Made by a program: the position numbers and the translations under genes
Shown here: positions 19,584 to 29,319 of the stretch, in pieces
Layout of the letters: the number at the start of each line of letters is the position of its first letter
How positions within the stretch are numbered: position 1 is the stretch's first letter
Source of the DNA: Microvirga lotononidis
GTDB lineage: Bacteria; Pseudomonadota; Alphaproteobacteria; Rhizobiales; Beijerinckiaceae
Assembly (NCBI RefSeq): GCF_034627025.1
Contig: NZ_CP141048.1
Coordinates: forward strand, 1,190,001 to 1,254,000
Length of the DNA: 64,000 nt
Reading direction: 5' to 3'
The notes under the pieces: model-generated
Databases searched by the model: none
What the model saw: the letters and a program-made list of their open reading frames with translations, nothing else
Told to the model about the DNA's origin: nothing

Positions 19584-22175
19584 ATGAGCGAAGGCCCGAA
19601 CCCGTCGCCGGGACGCAGCCCCCTGAACCAGCGGTTCGGGCGTCTGGTCGCTCATGCACGCTGGTCCCTCTGGTGGGAGGAAGCCTGGCCCCGGCTCTGG
19701 CTGCCGCTCGCCATCGTGCTCCTGTTCTTCACGCTCTCCTGGCTCGGTCTCTGGCTCGATCTCACGCCCCTGTGGCGCTCCATCGGCCTGGGGCTCTTCG
19801 CGACGGCCCTCCTCGTGTCGCTCTGGCCGCTCCTTCGCCTGCGCATGCCCAGCCGCACGCGTGCCCTCGACCGCCTCGACCGGGACACGGGCCTCAGCCA
19901 CGGCCCGGCCCGGGTTCTCGATGACACGCTGGCTCTCGGCGCGGCCGATCCAGGCACCAAGGCGCTCTGGGCCCTTCACCGCAAACGTGCGGAGGACGCG
20001 GTCGGCCGCATGCGCGTCGGCCTGCCCCAGCCCGACATGCCGAAGCGCGACCGTTACGCTCTGCGCGCCGCAGGACTTCTCGCCCTCGTGGCGAGCGCCT
20101 TCGTGGCGGGACCGGAGATCGGCTCGCGGCTGACTGCTGCCTTCGACTGGCGAAAGATCGAGACCGCCTCCCCGTCCTTCCGCATCGATGGATGGATCGA
20201 TCCGCCGCTTTATACCCGCACGCCGCCGCTGATGATCGACCTGGCGCGGGGACAGAACCTGCGCGCTCCGATCCACTCCACCGTGGTGATCCGGATCGCC
20301 GGCGAGGGCAGCGCCGAAGTCACGCCTGGCAAGGGCCTGACGCCCCTTCCGGCCAAGGCCAATCAGCGCGCCGACATGCGCGAGGAACGCTATGTGCTGG
20401 ACGGATCGAGCGAGCTGACGGTCAGCACGGGGTTCGCGCACAGCGTGACGCTGAATATCGAGGCCATTCCCGACCGGCTGCCCGAGATCGCCTTCACCGC
20501 GCCGCCCGAGGTCAATGCCCGCGGCACCTTCACCTTGAGCTACAAGGGCAAGGACGATTACGGCATCGCCTCCCTCGAGGGAATCGTCGAGAAGGCCGAC
20601 AACAGCAAGGGCCGCTCCCTCGTCCCCGCTCCCCAGCTCACCCTGGCCCTGCCGAGCCATGAGGAGAACGCCCCGGACACCAAGTCCCCGGTCGACCTCA
20701 CGAACCACGCCTGGGCCGGCGCGCCGGTGACGATCCAGCTCAAGGCCAAGGACGAAGCCGGTCAGGAAGCGCGGAGCGAGAAGATCACCTTCACCCTGCC
20801 GCAGCGCCCCTTCACCAATCCCCTGGCCAAGGCGCTGGTCGAACAGCGGCGCAATCTCGTGCTCGCGCCCGATGATCGCAAGCGCGTGCAGGTGGCGCTC
20901 GACGCGCTGCTGATCGCTCCGGAGGATTACACGCCGCAATGGGGTGTGTTCATGGGCCTGCGGACCGGTGCGGAGCGCCTGCGCGTCGCCAGGACCGATC
21001 AGCAATTGCTCGATGTGGCCGATTGGCTCTGGGCCATGGCGCTTCAGATCGAGGACGGCAACCTCTCCGATGCGGAGCGGGACCTGCGCGCCGCCCAGGA
21101 CCGCCTGAAGGAAGCCATGGACCGGGGCGCCCCGGACGAGGAGATCCGCCGCCTGACGGACGAGCTGCGGCAGGCCATGGACAAGTTCCTGCGCGAATTC
21201 GCCCAGCGCATGCAGCAGAACCAGCAATCCCAGGACCAGAACCAGCGCACGCCGCCGGACCGGATGATTTCGCAGGACGACCTCAATCGCATGCTGCGTC
21301 AGATGGAGGACGCCATGCGCCGGGGCGACGTGGCCGAGGCCCAGCGCCTGCTGGAGCAGTTGCGCAACATCCTCGAGAACCTGCAGACGGCACAGCCCAA
21401 CAGCCGCATGACCGATCCGCTCGGGCGCGAGATGAACCAGGCCATGCAGGACATGGAGGACATGGCGCGCGAGCAGCAGAACCTGCGCGACGAGACCTTC
21501 CGGGACGGCCAGAACCGGCGCATGCAGCAGGGCGACCGCCCTCGTCAGGGGCAGCGTCAGGGCCAAAGGCAGCAGGGACAGCGCCAACAGGGCCAGCAAG
21601 GTCAGCAGGGTGAGCAGGAGCAGGCCGAGAACGGCCAGGGCGGTCAGGATCAGGATCCCTTAGGCCTTCGGCAGAGACAGCAGGCCCTGCGGGAAAGGCT
21701 GGAAGAACTGCAGCGCCGCATGCAGGGCATGGGAATGCAGAACGAGCAGGGCCTGGGCGACGCCGAGCAGGCGATGCGCGAGGCCGAAGGCGCGCTGGGC
21801 CAGGGCCAGGACGGCCCGGCCGTGGACGCCCAGGGACGGGCGCTGGAAAATCTCCGTCGCGGCATGCAGGGCATGGCCCAGCAGATGCAACAGATGCAGC
21901 AGGGCGACGGCCAGGGGAACGAACAGGCCGGCGACCAGCCCGGCCAGGGCAATCCGCAGGGCAACCAGCAGGCGGGACAGCGCGACACCGATCCTCTCGG
22001 ACGCCCGACGCGGAACCGGGACTATTCCGACGGGCGCGTCGACGTGCCCAGTGCCAACCAGTCGCCAGCCCAGCGGGCGCAACGGATCTTGGAAGAATTG
22101 CGGCGCAAGCTTGGCGACCCGAGCCGGCCGCAGGAGGAGCTCGATTATTTCGAGCGGCTGCTGCGACGGAATTGA
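19584..22175 (+). CDS. TIGR02302/DUF4175 family membrane protein
   Basis: The 863-residue protein belongs to a Rhizobiales family of unknown role found beside lysA. Two membrane helices near residues 35-85 and a third near 175 anchor it; the middle is a beta-rich periplasmic-type region. The last 300 residues are very rich in Gln, Met, Gly and Arg (repeats such as GQRQGQRQQGQ), probably disordered or coiled-coil. ATG 19584 lies 9 bases after GGGAG; GTG 19563 and ATG 19575 are in-frame alternatives. It is probably co-transcribed with the next small membrane protein. Confidence 0.85.
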   Translation: MSEGPNPSPGRSPLNQRFGRLVAHARWSLWWEEAWPRLWLPLAIVLLFFTLSWLGLWLDLTPLWRSIGLGLFATALLVSLWPLLRLRMPSRTRALDRLDRDTGLSHGPARVLDDTLALGAADPGTKALWALHRKRAEDAVGRMRVGLPQPDMPKRDRYALRAAGLLALVASAFVAGPEIGSRLTAAFDWRKIETASPSFRIDGWIDPPLYTRTPPLMIDLARGQNLRAPIHSTVVIRIAGEGSAEVTPGKGLTPLPAKANQRADMREERYVLDGSSELTVSTGFAHSVTLNIEAIPDRLPEIAFTAPPEVNARGTFTLSYKGKDDYGIASLEGIVEKADNSKGRSLVPAPQLTLALPSHEENAPDTKSPVDLTNHAWAGAPVTIQLKAKDEAGQEARSEKITFTLPQRPFTNPLAKALVEQRRNLVLAPDDRKRVQVALDALLIAPEDYTPQWGVFMGLRTGAERLRVARTDQQLLDVADWLWAMALQIEDGNLSDAERDLRAAQDRLKEAMDRGAPDEEIRRLTDELRQAMDKFLREFAQRMQQNQQSQDQNQRTPPDRMISQDDLNRMLRQMEDAMRRGDVAEAQRLLEQLRNILENLQTAQPNSRMTDPLGREMNQAMQDMEDMAREQQNLRDETFRDGQNRRMQQGDRPRQGQRQGQRQQGQRQQGQQGQQGEQEQAENGQGGQDQDPLGLRQRQQALRERLEELQRRMQGMGMQNEQGLGDAEQAMREAEGALGQGQDGPAVDAQGRALENLRRGMQGMAQQMQQMQQGDGQGNEQAGDQPGQGNPQGNQQAGQRDTDPLGRPTRNRDYSDGRVDVPSANQSPAQRAQRILEELRRKLGDPSRPQEELDYFERLLRRN

Positions 22176-22250
22176 CATTAGGGCAAACAGTCCTCTTGCC
22201 TCGCCTCCAGGTTCGGGTCACGGTCGCCCGAACTTCTCGATGGAATCAAG

Positions 22251-22442
22251 ATGACGAGTTTTGTCGATCTGCTTGTGCCGATTGCGGTTGTGGCCGTCGC
22301 CTTCGTGCTGCTTCTGGGCCTGATCAACATGCTGCGCGGGGGAAATGCCAATCGGTCGCAGCACCTCATGCGCTTGCGCGTCCTGCTTCAGTTCGTGGCG
22401 ATCATCGTGATCATGGGCGTGATCTGGTGGCGCGCCGCATGA
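22251..22442 (+). CDS. Twin-transmembrane small protein (HIG1-like)
   Basis: The 63-residue protein is two membrane helices joined by a basic loop: VPIAVVAVAFVLLLGLINML, then RGGNANRSQHLMRLR, then a second helix ending in MGVIWWRA. This matches the small twin-transmembrane/HIG1-type proteins common in Alphaproteobacteria, where relatives associate with respiratory complexes. Two genes later comes the corrinoid adenosyltransferase that often accompanies it. Function here is inferred. Confidence 0.75.
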   Translation: MTSFVDLLVPIAVVAVAFVLLLGLINMLRGGNANRSQHLMRLRVLLQFVAIIVIMGVIWWRAA

Positions 22443-22503
22443 CGTTGGGACAGGTACAGAAACCTGTGCCTGTTGTTCACACGATGCATCGGGCACCTTC
22501 GTA

Positions 22504-22533
22504 TTGACACTTTTTCGCCACGGTTTGTATTAA
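22504..22533 (+). promoter_or_regulatory. Sigma-70 promoter for the PagL-like gene
   Basis: TTGACA at 22504-22509 is followed after 16-18 nt by GTATTAA (22527-22533), upstream of an AT-rich leader. This gives a leader of about 60 bases before the ATG at 22598. Confidence 0.6.
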
Positions 22534-22597
22534 GAGAACGTTAGCCATAACGGCATAGCCTGTGGCCTGATTTTTTTATTCAGTTACGGATCTCTTA

Positions 22598-23188
22598 ATG
22601 CGCATCAGCCCAGCCATAGGCATGAGCCTTCTCGTCCTCTTCATGGGGGCGTCAGGTGTCCTAGGCTCCGAATTCAAGCGGCAAGCGAGTTCCTCCCAGG
22701 CCTCAACCCAGCCGAGCCTGCTGTCGGAGTTCCGTTTTGGATTCTCCGCCCAGGATCCGTGGGGCCCGGAAGGACAAGGCGGTTCCGCCAATCTCACCGG
22801 CGAAATCCTTTTCTCGAAACCGTTTACGGCGTCGGACCTTTTCACCAGCTATTTCATTCCCCGGCCGCATGTGGGCGGCAGCCTGAATTTCGATGGCCGT
22901 ACGAGCTTCGCCTATGCGGGTCTTTCCTGGACCGTCGACGTCACGCCCGATATCTTCGTCGAGGGCAGCGTCGGCGGCGCCTTTCACAACGGCAAGGATC
23001 ATCCCTTGGCCCATCGCCAGGAGCTCGGGTGCTCGCCCCTCTTCCGCGAATCGGGCTCCGTGGGCGTGCGGCTCTCGGCGAACTGGAGCGTGATGGCGAC
23101 CGTCGAGCATCTCTCCAATGGCGGTCTCTGCTCGGACGAGAATAGAGGCTTGACGAATGTCGGCGCGCGGGTTGGGTATTCGTTCTAA
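22598..23188 (+). CDS. Acyloxyacyl hydrolase / lipid A 3-O-deacylase (PagL family)
   Basis: The 196-residue outer-membrane beta-barrel enzyme probably removes the 3-O acyl chain of lipid A. A signal peptide ends near residue 23 (after GASGVLG). The barrel has alternating hydrophobic residues and ends in a C-terminal aromatic (VGYSF). The PagL catalytic pattern is visible as VEHLSNGGL with the His-x-Ser pair, followed by NRGLTNVG. Four extra residues with Cys (LGCSPL and GGLCSDEN) may form a disulphide. It has its own promoter and precedes the adenosyltransferase by 25 bases. Confidence 0.85.
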   Translation: MRISPAIGMSLLVLFMGASGVLGSEFKRQASSSQASTQPSLLSEFRFGFSAQDPWGPEGQGGSANLTGEILFSKPFTASDLFTSYFIPRPHVGGSLNFDGRTSFAYAGLSWTVDVTPDIFVEGSVGGAFHNGKDHPLAHRQELGCSPLFRESGSVGVRLSANWSVMATVEHLSNGGLCSDENRGLTNVGARVGYSF

Positions 23189-23213
23189 CTGAACCCCAAC
23201 CTTCGGGCTTTGC

Positions 23214-23789
23214 ATGGTCGTCCTCAACCGCATCTACACCCGCACCGGCGACAAGGGCACCACGGCCCTGGCCGCCGGCGGACGTCGCCCGAAATTCGAT
23301 TTGCGCATCGAGGCTTACGGCACGGTCGACGAGACCAATGCCTGCATCGGCCTGGTTCGCCTGCACACGCAAGGCCACGAGATCGACGCGATGCTCGGCC
23401 GCATCCAGAACGACCTCTTCGATCTCGGCGCCGATCTCGCCACCGTCGAATCGGACAAGCCCCTTCCCTATGAGCCGCTGCGCATCACGCAGGGACAAGT
23501 CGATCGCCTCGAACAGGAGATCGACCGGCTCAATGCGGACCTGTCGGTTCTGCGCTCCTTCGTCCTTCCCGGCGGCACGCCCGCTGCGGCCGCCCTCCAC
23601 CTCGCCCGCACGGTCAGCCGTCGCGCGGAGCGCCTCGTGGTGGAGCTCATGGACAAGCCGGGCGAAAAGGTGTCCGCGGAAACCGTGAAGTACCTGAATC
23701 GCCTGTCGGATTTTCTTTTCGTCGCGTCCCGCTACGTCAATGACAAGGGCGAACTCGACGTCCTCTGGGTGCCCGGACAGAACCGTTAA
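23214..23789 (+). CDS. Cob(I)alamin/corrinoid adenosyltransferase, PduO type
   Basis: The 191-residue enzyme transfers the adenosyl group of ATP to reduced cobalamin. The ATP-binding N-terminus RIYTRTGDKGTTALAAGGR, the DETNACIG helix and the C-terminal signature LNRLSDFLFVASRYVN are those of the PduO/MMAB class. The conserved RSFVLPGGTPAAAALHLARTVSRRAER stretch is split here by normal residues only. No other cobalamin genes are nearby. Confidence 0.95.
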   Translation: MVVLNRIYTRTGDKGTTALAAGGRRPKFDLRIEAYGTVDETNACIGLVRLHTQGHEIDAMLGRIQNDLFDLGADLATVESDKPLPYEPLRITQGQVDRLEQEIDRLNADLSVLRSFVLPGGTPAAAALHLARTVSRRAERLVVELMDKPGEKVSAETVKYLNRLSDFLFVASRYVNDKGELDVLWVPGQNR

Positions 23790-23836
23790 AGCATCGAACC
23801 CGAAACCGGGTCCACTTTTCCGTCCGATGCGCTAGG
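23790..23836. repeat. REP-like repeat unit
   Basis: The unit starts AAGCATCGAACCCGAAACCGG and ends GTCCGATGCGCTAGG. GCATCG and CGATGC at its ends pair. It is one of several such units in the window (24582-24632, 41163-41264, 57538-57589, 59281-59385). Confidence 0.65.
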
Positions 23837-23845
23837 ATCGGACCC

Positions 23846-24553
23846 ATGTTTCTACCGCTTCACGATGGCGTCCCGCTCAAGAACATGAAGACGCCGCTCG
23901 CGACGCGGTTTCTGATCGGCCTCTGCGTGGCCGCCTATCTCTTCACCTTCTACGGCCCTCTCGGCGAGGACGCCGTGGTGGGCGGCCTCGGCTTCATCCC
24001 GTCGGTCCTGTTCGGAACCGAGGTGCTGCCGGAAGGCTATCCCTTCGTCCCGGTCGAGATGACGCTCGCCACAAACATCTTCCTGCATGGCTCGCTGTTC
24101 CACCTGATCGGCAACATGCTGTTCCTCTGGGTGTTCGGCGACAACGTGGAGGACGCGATGGGGCATGTGCGCTTCGTCGTCTTCTTCCTGCTCTGCGGGA
24201 TCGCCGCGAGCCTTGCCCACGCCTTCATCACCACCGAGCCGCACCGCCCCCTGATCGGGGCCTCCGGCGGCGTGTCGGGTGTGGTGGCCGCCTATCTCAT
24301 CCTCTATCCACGGGTGAAGATCTGGGGCCTGTTCCTGAAGGGCATTCCCCTGCACCTTCCTGCCTATTGGACCATCGGCCTCTGGTTCGCCCTGCAGCTC
24401 GCCTCGGCCTTTCTCGGCGGGGACGAGAGCGTCGGCTGGTTCGCCCATCTTGGCGGCTTCCTCGTGGGCGCTCTTCTCATCCCCCTCATGCGCCGCCGGT
24501 ACGATCCTGTGCTCGCCCGCGCCCAGGCGCAGGAACTACGGGCGCCGCCCTGA
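23846..24553 (+). CDS. Rhomboid family intramembrane serine protease
   Basis: The 235-residue polytopic protein has six or so membrane helices. The rhomboid catalytic serine is in IGASGGVSGVVAAY (GASG near residue 140), the partner histidine in WFAHLGGFLVGALL near residue 198, and the HLIGNMLFLWVFGDNVED loop is the family HxxxN motif region. It cleaves membrane substrates within the bilayer; the target is unknown. It stands between two REP-like units, so it is probably a single-gene transcript. Confidence 0.92.
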   Translation: MFLPLHDGVPLKNMKTPLATRFLIGLCVAAYLFTFYGPLGEDAVVGGLGFIPSVLFGTEVLPEGYPFVPVEMTLATNIFLHGSLFHLIGNMLFLWVFGDNVEDAMGHVRFVVFFLLCGIAASLAHAFITTEPHRPLIGASGGVSGVVAAYLILYPRVKIWGLFLKGIPLHLPAYWTIGLWFALQLASAFLGGDESVGWFAHLGGFLVGALLIPLMRRRYDPVLARAQAQELRAPP

Positions 24554-24581
24554 CGGCCGGAACGCCCGCGGAAGGAGCGGG

Positions 24582-24632
24582 CGCATCGAATGGCTCCGAA
24601 AAGTGGTTTCCACTTTTAGGCCCGATGCTCTA
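24582..24632. repeat. REP-like repeat unit
   Basis: CGCATCGAATGG through CCCGATGCTCTAGG, with a central hairpin of GAAAAGTGG and CCACTTTT. It belongs to the same family as 23790-23836. Confidence 0.65.
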
Positions 24633-24715
24633 GGTTCCGATCCGCCTTTTTCCTATATGTCCGGAGGGCTGGCTTTCCGCCATATCCGGATCCGATCTTT
24701 GGTGAGGACAAACGA

Positions 24716-25465
24716 ATGAAGCTTCTTGTCTGCGTGAAGCGGGTTGTGGATTACAACGTGAAGATCCGGGTGAAGCCGGACGGGTCGGGCGTGGAACTGG
24801 CCAACATCAAGATGTCCATGAACCCCTTCGACGAGATCGCCGTCGAGGAGGCGGTCCGCCTCAAGGAGCAGGGCAAGGCCACCGAGATCGTCGCCGTGTC
24901 CATCGGCCCGCAACAGGCCGGCGAGACCATCCGCACCGCGCTCGCCATGGGCGCCGACCGGGGCATCCTGGTCAAGACCGACGCCGCCGTCGAGCCGCTG
25001 GCGGTGGCCAAGATCCTGGCCAAGGTGGTCGAGCAGGAGAAGCCCGACCTCGTCATCATGGGCAAGCAGGCCATCGACGACGATTCGAACCAGACCGGCC
25101 AGATGCTGGCCGCCCTGCTGGGCTGGCCCCAGGGCACCTTCGCGTTCAAGGTCAACGTGGCCGAGGGTTCCATCGACGTCACCCGCGAGGTCGACGGCGG
25201 CCTGCAGACGGTGGGCCTGAAGCTGCCCGCCATCGTGACCACGGACCTGCGCCTCAACGAGCCGCGCTATGCTTCGCTGCCCAACATCATGAAGGCCAAG
25301 AAGAAGCCGCTCGACGAGACCAGCCCGGAGACGCTCGGCGTCGACGTCGCCCCGCGCCTGAAGGTGGTCAAGACCGCCGAGCCCGGCGGCCGCAAGGCGG
25401 GCGTGAAGGTCGGCTCCGTGGCCGAACTGGTCCAGAAGCTCAAAGTCGAAGCCGGCGTGCTCTAA
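24716..25465 (+). CDS. etfB: Electron transfer flavoprotein subunit beta
   Basis: The 249-residue beta subunit carries AMP in the ETF heterodimer, which moves electrons from acyl-CoA dehydrogenases to the quinone pool. Family marks are [37 protein letters not shown], the [20 protein letters not shown] block near residue 115, and [20 protein letters not shown] (ETF beta signature). It precedes etfA by 14 bases. Confidence 0.97.
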   Translation: MKLLVCVKRVVDYNVKIRVKPDGSGVELANIKMSMNPFDEIAVEEAVRLKEQGKATEIVAVSIGPQQAGETIRTALAMGADRGILVKTDAAVEPLAVAKILAKVVEQEKPDLVIMGKQAIDDDSNQTGQMLAALLGWPQGTFAFKVNVAEGSIDVTREVDGGLQTVGLKLPAIVTTDLRLNEPRYASLPNIMKAKKKPLDETSPETLGVDVAPRLKVVKTAEPGGRKAGVKVGSVAELVQKLKVEAGVL

Positions 25466-25479
25466 GGAGAACAAGACCC

Positions 25480-26424
25480 ATGACCACTCTTCTGATCGCC
25501 GAGCACGACAACGCTCACCTGAAGGACGCCACCCACAAGGCGCTCTCGGCGGCACGAGCCCTGGGCGCACCCGTGCATGTGCTGGTCGCCGGCGCGAACG
25601 CCAAGGCCGCGGCTGACGCGGCCGCGAAGCTCGAGGGCATCGAGAAGGTGCTGCTCGCCGATGCCCCGGCGTACGAGCACCAGCTCGCCGAGCCGACCGC
25701 CGCCCTCATCGTGGCGCTGGCCGGCCCCTACGATGCCCTGGTGGCGCCCGCCACCAGCAAGGGCAAGAACGTGATGCCGCGTGTCGCCGCCCTGCTCGAC
25801 GTGATGCAGGTCTCCGACATCATCAAGGTGGTGTCGCCGGACACCTTCGAGCGCCCGATCTATGCCGGCAACGCCATCCAGACCGTCCAGGCCACCGACG
25901 CCAAGAAGGTGATCACCGTGCGCACTGCCGCCTTCCCGGCGGCGGCCGAGGGCGGCTCAGCCCCCATCGAGACGGTGAATGCCGCCGAGGATCCTCAGCT
26001 GTCGTCGTTCAAGGGCGAGGAGATCGCCCAGACCGACCGGCCTGAGCTGACCTCGGCCAAGATCATCATCTCGGGCGGGCGCTCGCTCGGCTCGGCCGAT
26101 GCCTTCAAGCAGTACATCGAGCCGATTGCCGACAAGCTCGGTGCGGCCATGGGCGCCTCGCGCGCGGCGGTGGATGCGGGTTATGCTCCCAACGACTGGC
26201 AGGTGGGCCAAACCGGCAAGGTGGTGGCGCCCGATCTCTACATCGCGGTGGGGATTTCAGGGGCTATTCAGCATCTGGCCGGCATGAAGGATTCGAAGGT
26301 GATCGTGGCGATCAACAAGGACGAGGAGGCCCCGATCTTCCAGGTGGCCGATTACGGCCTCGTCGGCGACCTCTTCCAGATCCTGCCGGAACTGAAGGAG
26401 GAGTTGACCAAAGCTGGTCAATAA
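25480..26424 (+). CDS. etfA: Electron transfer flavoprotein subunit alpha
   Basis: The 314-residue alpha subunit holds FAD. The C-terminal FAD domain is clear: SGGRSLGSADAF, the ASRAAVDAGYAPNDWQVGQTGKVVAPDLYIA block near residue 225, and the signature AVGISGAIQHLAGMKDSKVIVAINKD. It forms a transcription unit with etfB and probably the dehydrogenase gene 75 bases on. A GC-rich hairpin without T-run lies in that gap at about 26444-26464. Confidence 0.97.
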   Translation: MTTLLIAEHDNAHLKDATHKALSAARALGAPVHVLVAGANAKAAADAAAKLEGIEKVLLADAPAYEHQLAEPTAALIVALAGPYDALVAPATSKGKNVMPRVAALLDVMQVSDIIKVVSPDTFERPIYAGNAIQTVQATDAKKVITVRTAAFPAAAEGGSAPIETVNAAEDPQLSSFKGEEIAQTDRPELTSAKIIISGGRSLGSADAFKQYIEPIADKLGAAMGASRAAVDAGYAPNDWQVGQTGKVVAPDLYIAVGISGAIQHLAGMKDSKVIVAINKDEEAPIFQVADYGLVGDLFQILPELKEELTKAGQ

Positions 26425-26499
26425 GGTCAGGAATAGTGACGGACCGGGCGGGCCCTCCGCCCGGCCGCATGTGGCGATCGGATTCAGGCAGAAGGTCAG

Positions 26500-27381
26500 A
26501 TGGGCATAGAGATCAAAACGGTTGGCGTTGTCGGATCCGGGCAGATGGGCAGCGGTATCGCCCATGTCTGCTCGCTCGCGGGATTGAACGTCCGGCTGAA
26601 CGATCTCTCCGAAGATCGGATCAATGCCGGCCTCGCCACGATCAATGGCAACATGGCGCGCCAGGTCTCCAAGGGCGTCATCACCGATGCCGACCGGCAG
26701 GCCGCGCTCGAGCGGATCAAGCCGGCCCGCACCTACGACGACCTAGCCGTCTGCGATATCGTCATCGAGGCTGCGACCGAGAACGAGGAGGTGAAGCGCA
26801 AGATCTTCACCAATCTCAGCCCCTCGCTCCGCCCCGACGCGCTGCTCGCCACCAACACGTCGTCGATCTCGATCACCCGCCTCGCCGCCGCGACCGACCG
26901 GCCGGAGCGGTTCATCGGCATCCACTTCATGAACCCGGTCCCGGTGATGCAGCTCGTCGAGCTTATCCGCGGCATCGCGACCGAGGACCATACCTACGAA
27001 TCCGCCAAGGAATTCATCGCCAAGCTCGGCAAGACCTCGACCGTCTCCGAGGATTTCCCCGCCTTCATCGTCAACCGCATCCTGCTGCCGATGATCAACG
27101 AGGCGATCTACACCCTCTACGAGGGCGTGGGCTCGGTCGAAGCCATCGACACGGCCATGCGGCTCGGCGCGAACCATCCCATGGGCCCGCTGCAGCTGGC
27201 CGATTTCATCGGCCTGGATACCTGCCTGTCGATCATGCAGGTGCTGCACGAGGGCCTCGCCGATTCCAAGTACCGCCCCTGCCCACTTCTGGTGAAGTAC
27301 GTCGAGGCCGGCTGGCTCGGCCGGAAGACCAAGCGCGGGTTCTACGATTATCGCGGCGAGAAGCCGGTCCCGACCCGCTGA
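26500..27381 (+). CDS. 3-hydroxybutyryl-CoA dehydrogenase
   Basis: The 293-residue NAD(P)-linked enzyme oxidises 3-hydroxyacyl-CoA, in beta-oxidation or polyhydroxybutyrate metabolism. The Rossmann motif GVVGSGQMGSGIAHVCSLAG begins at residue 9. The catalytic His is in GIHFMNPVPVMQLVE and the signature DFPAFIVNRILLPMINEAI follows near residue 185. The etfB-etfA-dehydrogenase order is conserved in Rhizobiales and links it to fatty acid or butyryl-CoA oxidation. Confidence 0.94.
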   Translation: MGIEIKTVGVVGSGQMGSGIAHVCSLAGLNVRLNDLSEDRINAGLATINGNMARQVSKGVITDADRQAALERIKPARTYDDLAVCDIVIEAATENEEVKRKIFTNLSPSLRPDALLATNTSSISITRLAAATDRPERFIGIHFMNPVPVMQLVELIRGIATEDHTYESAKEFIAKLGKTSTVSEDFPAFIVNRILLPMINEAIYTLYEGVGSVEAIDTAMRLGANHPMGPLQLADFIGLDTCLSIMQVLHEGLADSKYRPCPLLVKYVEAGWLGRKTKRGFYDYRGEKPVPTR

Positions 27382-27549
27382 AGGTCCCATTCGAGGGCTA
27401 GAGACGGGACAGGACGGCAATAGGGCAACGAAAAGCGGTTCTCTGAAGCCACAGACCCGGACGCTCTCAGGACGCCCTCAGGAATATCCCAGTTCGGGAT
27501 CGGTGGCTTCATCGTGCATGCCAGACGCACTGCCAGGGCAAAGGCGCAG

Positions 27550-29319
27550 TCACTCCGGCAGGCCGGCCTTTTCCAGTCCTGTGATGTAGAGGTCGGCCAT
27601 GCGGGGATGGTGGAAGCCGGTGCTGCGGGACGTGCGCAGGCTCGAGGTGGGTTGCGCCTTCAGAAGCTCGGCGATAACCGCCTGAGCCTCCTCGATGCGG
27701 CCAAGATGTGCGAGTGCCGCCGCAAGGTAGCGGCGCGCGACATTGTGGGTTGGAATCTCAACCAGGATGCGGCTGGTCAAGTTGACCGTCTCCTCGAAAT
27801 GACCCGCGAACAGGTGCGCCGCCGCCAGACCGAGCATCGGGAAATAACCTTTTGGCTCGACCGGGTTCATCCGTCGCGCCTCTTCGAACTGCTCGATGGC
27901 CCGCAGGCTGTCCCCGAAGTAGTGGTATACCCATCCACAGAACGAGCGCACATGAACCGAATTCGGGTGAAGGGCTAGCGCCCGGTTGGCGAGGTCAAGC
28001 GATTGTTCGAAGCGGACGCCCAGGGTGGAATAGGCCCAGGCCGCGACGGCAAGGACCGCCGCATTCTCAGGATCGGCCGCGATCGCCCGTCCCGCCAGTT
28101 CGCAGGCTTCGATGGTGCTAGCCTGCTTGTCCGCAGCCCATCCGTTGACATTCATGCGAACGAGACATTCAGCGAGGGCCGCAAGCGCATCCGCATAGGT
28201 CGGGTCGAGAGCCACGGCCCTGCGCAGTAGACCTTCGGCCTCCTCGAAACCCGCTCGGGAGTAGACGTTGATGGCCGGGAGCGCGCGTAGATACAAGTCG
28301 TAGGCATCGAGATTGTCGGTCGGCTTGCGCCGTGCCCGTTCGATTTCCGCCAGCCGGAGGCTCGGCTCGACGGCCGCGACGACGCTTGTGGTGATGCGAT
28401 CCTGGAGTTCGAAAATCTCCGAGATCTCGCCATCGAAGCGGTCAGCCCACAGGTGTGCGCCCGTGGCGGCTTCCAGCAGCTGGCCCGAGATCCGGACACG
28501 CGGACCGGCCTTGCGGATCGAGCCTTCCAGGAGGTAACGAACGCCGAGCTCGCGGCCGATCTGGCGCGCGTCGACGGACTTGTTCTTGTAGGTGAAGGAC
28601 GAGTTCCGGGCGATGACAAAGAGCCACCGGACCCGGCTCAAGGCCGTGGTGACGTCCTCCACGATGCCGTCGGCGAAGTACTCCTGGTCCGGGTCGCCGC
28701 TCATGTTGCTGAACGGGAGCACCGCGATCGAGGGCTTTTCGGGAGCGGAGCGTGATGTGGCGGATGCTGTCCGAGACGGAATGGATGAACTGGGCCCCAG
28801 AGCATAGGCTCGAACGGGCTCGTCGATGTTCTTCAGTGTCTGCGGCCCAAGATCGGCGAACGGGAGGGAGATGGCCTTTCGCACATAGCCATAGGCCGTA
28901 TCCGAGATGCAGAGGCCACCTGGCGCAGCGATGCTCTCCAGCCGAGCGGCGATATTGACCCCCTCGCCCAGCAGGTCGCCGCCGCGCACCATCACGTCGC
29001 CGACATGCACCCCGATCCGGAACTGGAGGCGCTTGTCCTCGGGCCTGTCCTGATTGGCGGCTGCGAGGGTCTCCTGCACCTGGGCGGCGCATCGGACCGC
29101 GTCGACAGCGCTTGGGAACTCGGCCAGGACGCTGTCGCCCGCGGTGTTGGCGATCCGCCCGCCGTAATCGGCAATGAGTCGGTCCATGATGTCACGATGA
29201 GAGGTCAGGGCCCGCAACGTGCCAGCCTCATCCTGGGCCATGAGCCGGGAATAGCCGGCTATGTCGGCGGCCAAGATGGCCGCCAGCCTGCGTTCGATCC
29301 GCATGGCGTCCGGTTCCAT
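27550..29319 (-). CDS. Adenylate/guanylate cyclase with TolB-like and TPR regions
   Basis: The 589-residue protein has an N-terminal class III cyclase domain (about 8-180): LAAILAADIAGYSRL and ANTAGDSVLAEF carry metal aspartates, and GEGVNIAARLES the catalytic Asn/Arg. A linker leads to a TolB/FlgO-like region (SIAVLPFSNMSGDPDQEYFADG, about 205-320), then TPR-type helices to the C-terminus. No transmembrane segment is seen. This architecture is expanded in Rhizobiales. It is the second cyclase in this window and unrelated in layout to the first. Confidence 0.88.
   Translation of the reverse strand: MEPDAMRIERRLAAILAADIAGYSRLMAQDEAGTLRALTSHRDIMDRLIADYGGRIANTAGDSVLAEFPSAVDAVRCAAQVQETLAAANQDRPEDKRLQFRIGVHVGDVMVRGGDLLGEGVNIAARLESIAAPGGLCISDTAYGYVRKAISLPFADLGPQTLKNIDEPVRAYALGPSSSIPSRTASATSRSAPEKPSIAVLPFSNMSGDPDQEYFADGIVEDVTTALSRVRWLFVIARNSSFTYKNKSVDARQIGRELGVRYLLEGSIRKAGPRVRISGQLLEAATGAHLWADRFDGEISEIFELQDRITTSVVAAVEPSLRLAEIERARRKPTDNLDAYDLYLRALPAINVYSRAGFEEAEGLLRRAVALDPTYADALAALAECLVRMNVNGWAADKQASTIEACELAGRAIAADPENAAVLAVAAWAYSTLGVRFEQSLDLANRALALHPNSVHVRSFCGWVYHYFGDSLRAIEQFEEARRMNPVEPKGYFPMLGLAAAHLFAGHFEETVNLTSRILVEIPTHNVARRYLAAALAHLGRIEEAQAVIAELLKAQPTSSLRTSRSTGFHHPRMADLYITGLEKAGLPE

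Noticed and set aside
19530..21599. A 689-codon open frame on the minus strand
   Set aside because: Opposite the TIGR02302-type gene; Leu/Val/Gly-rich shadow with no start site.
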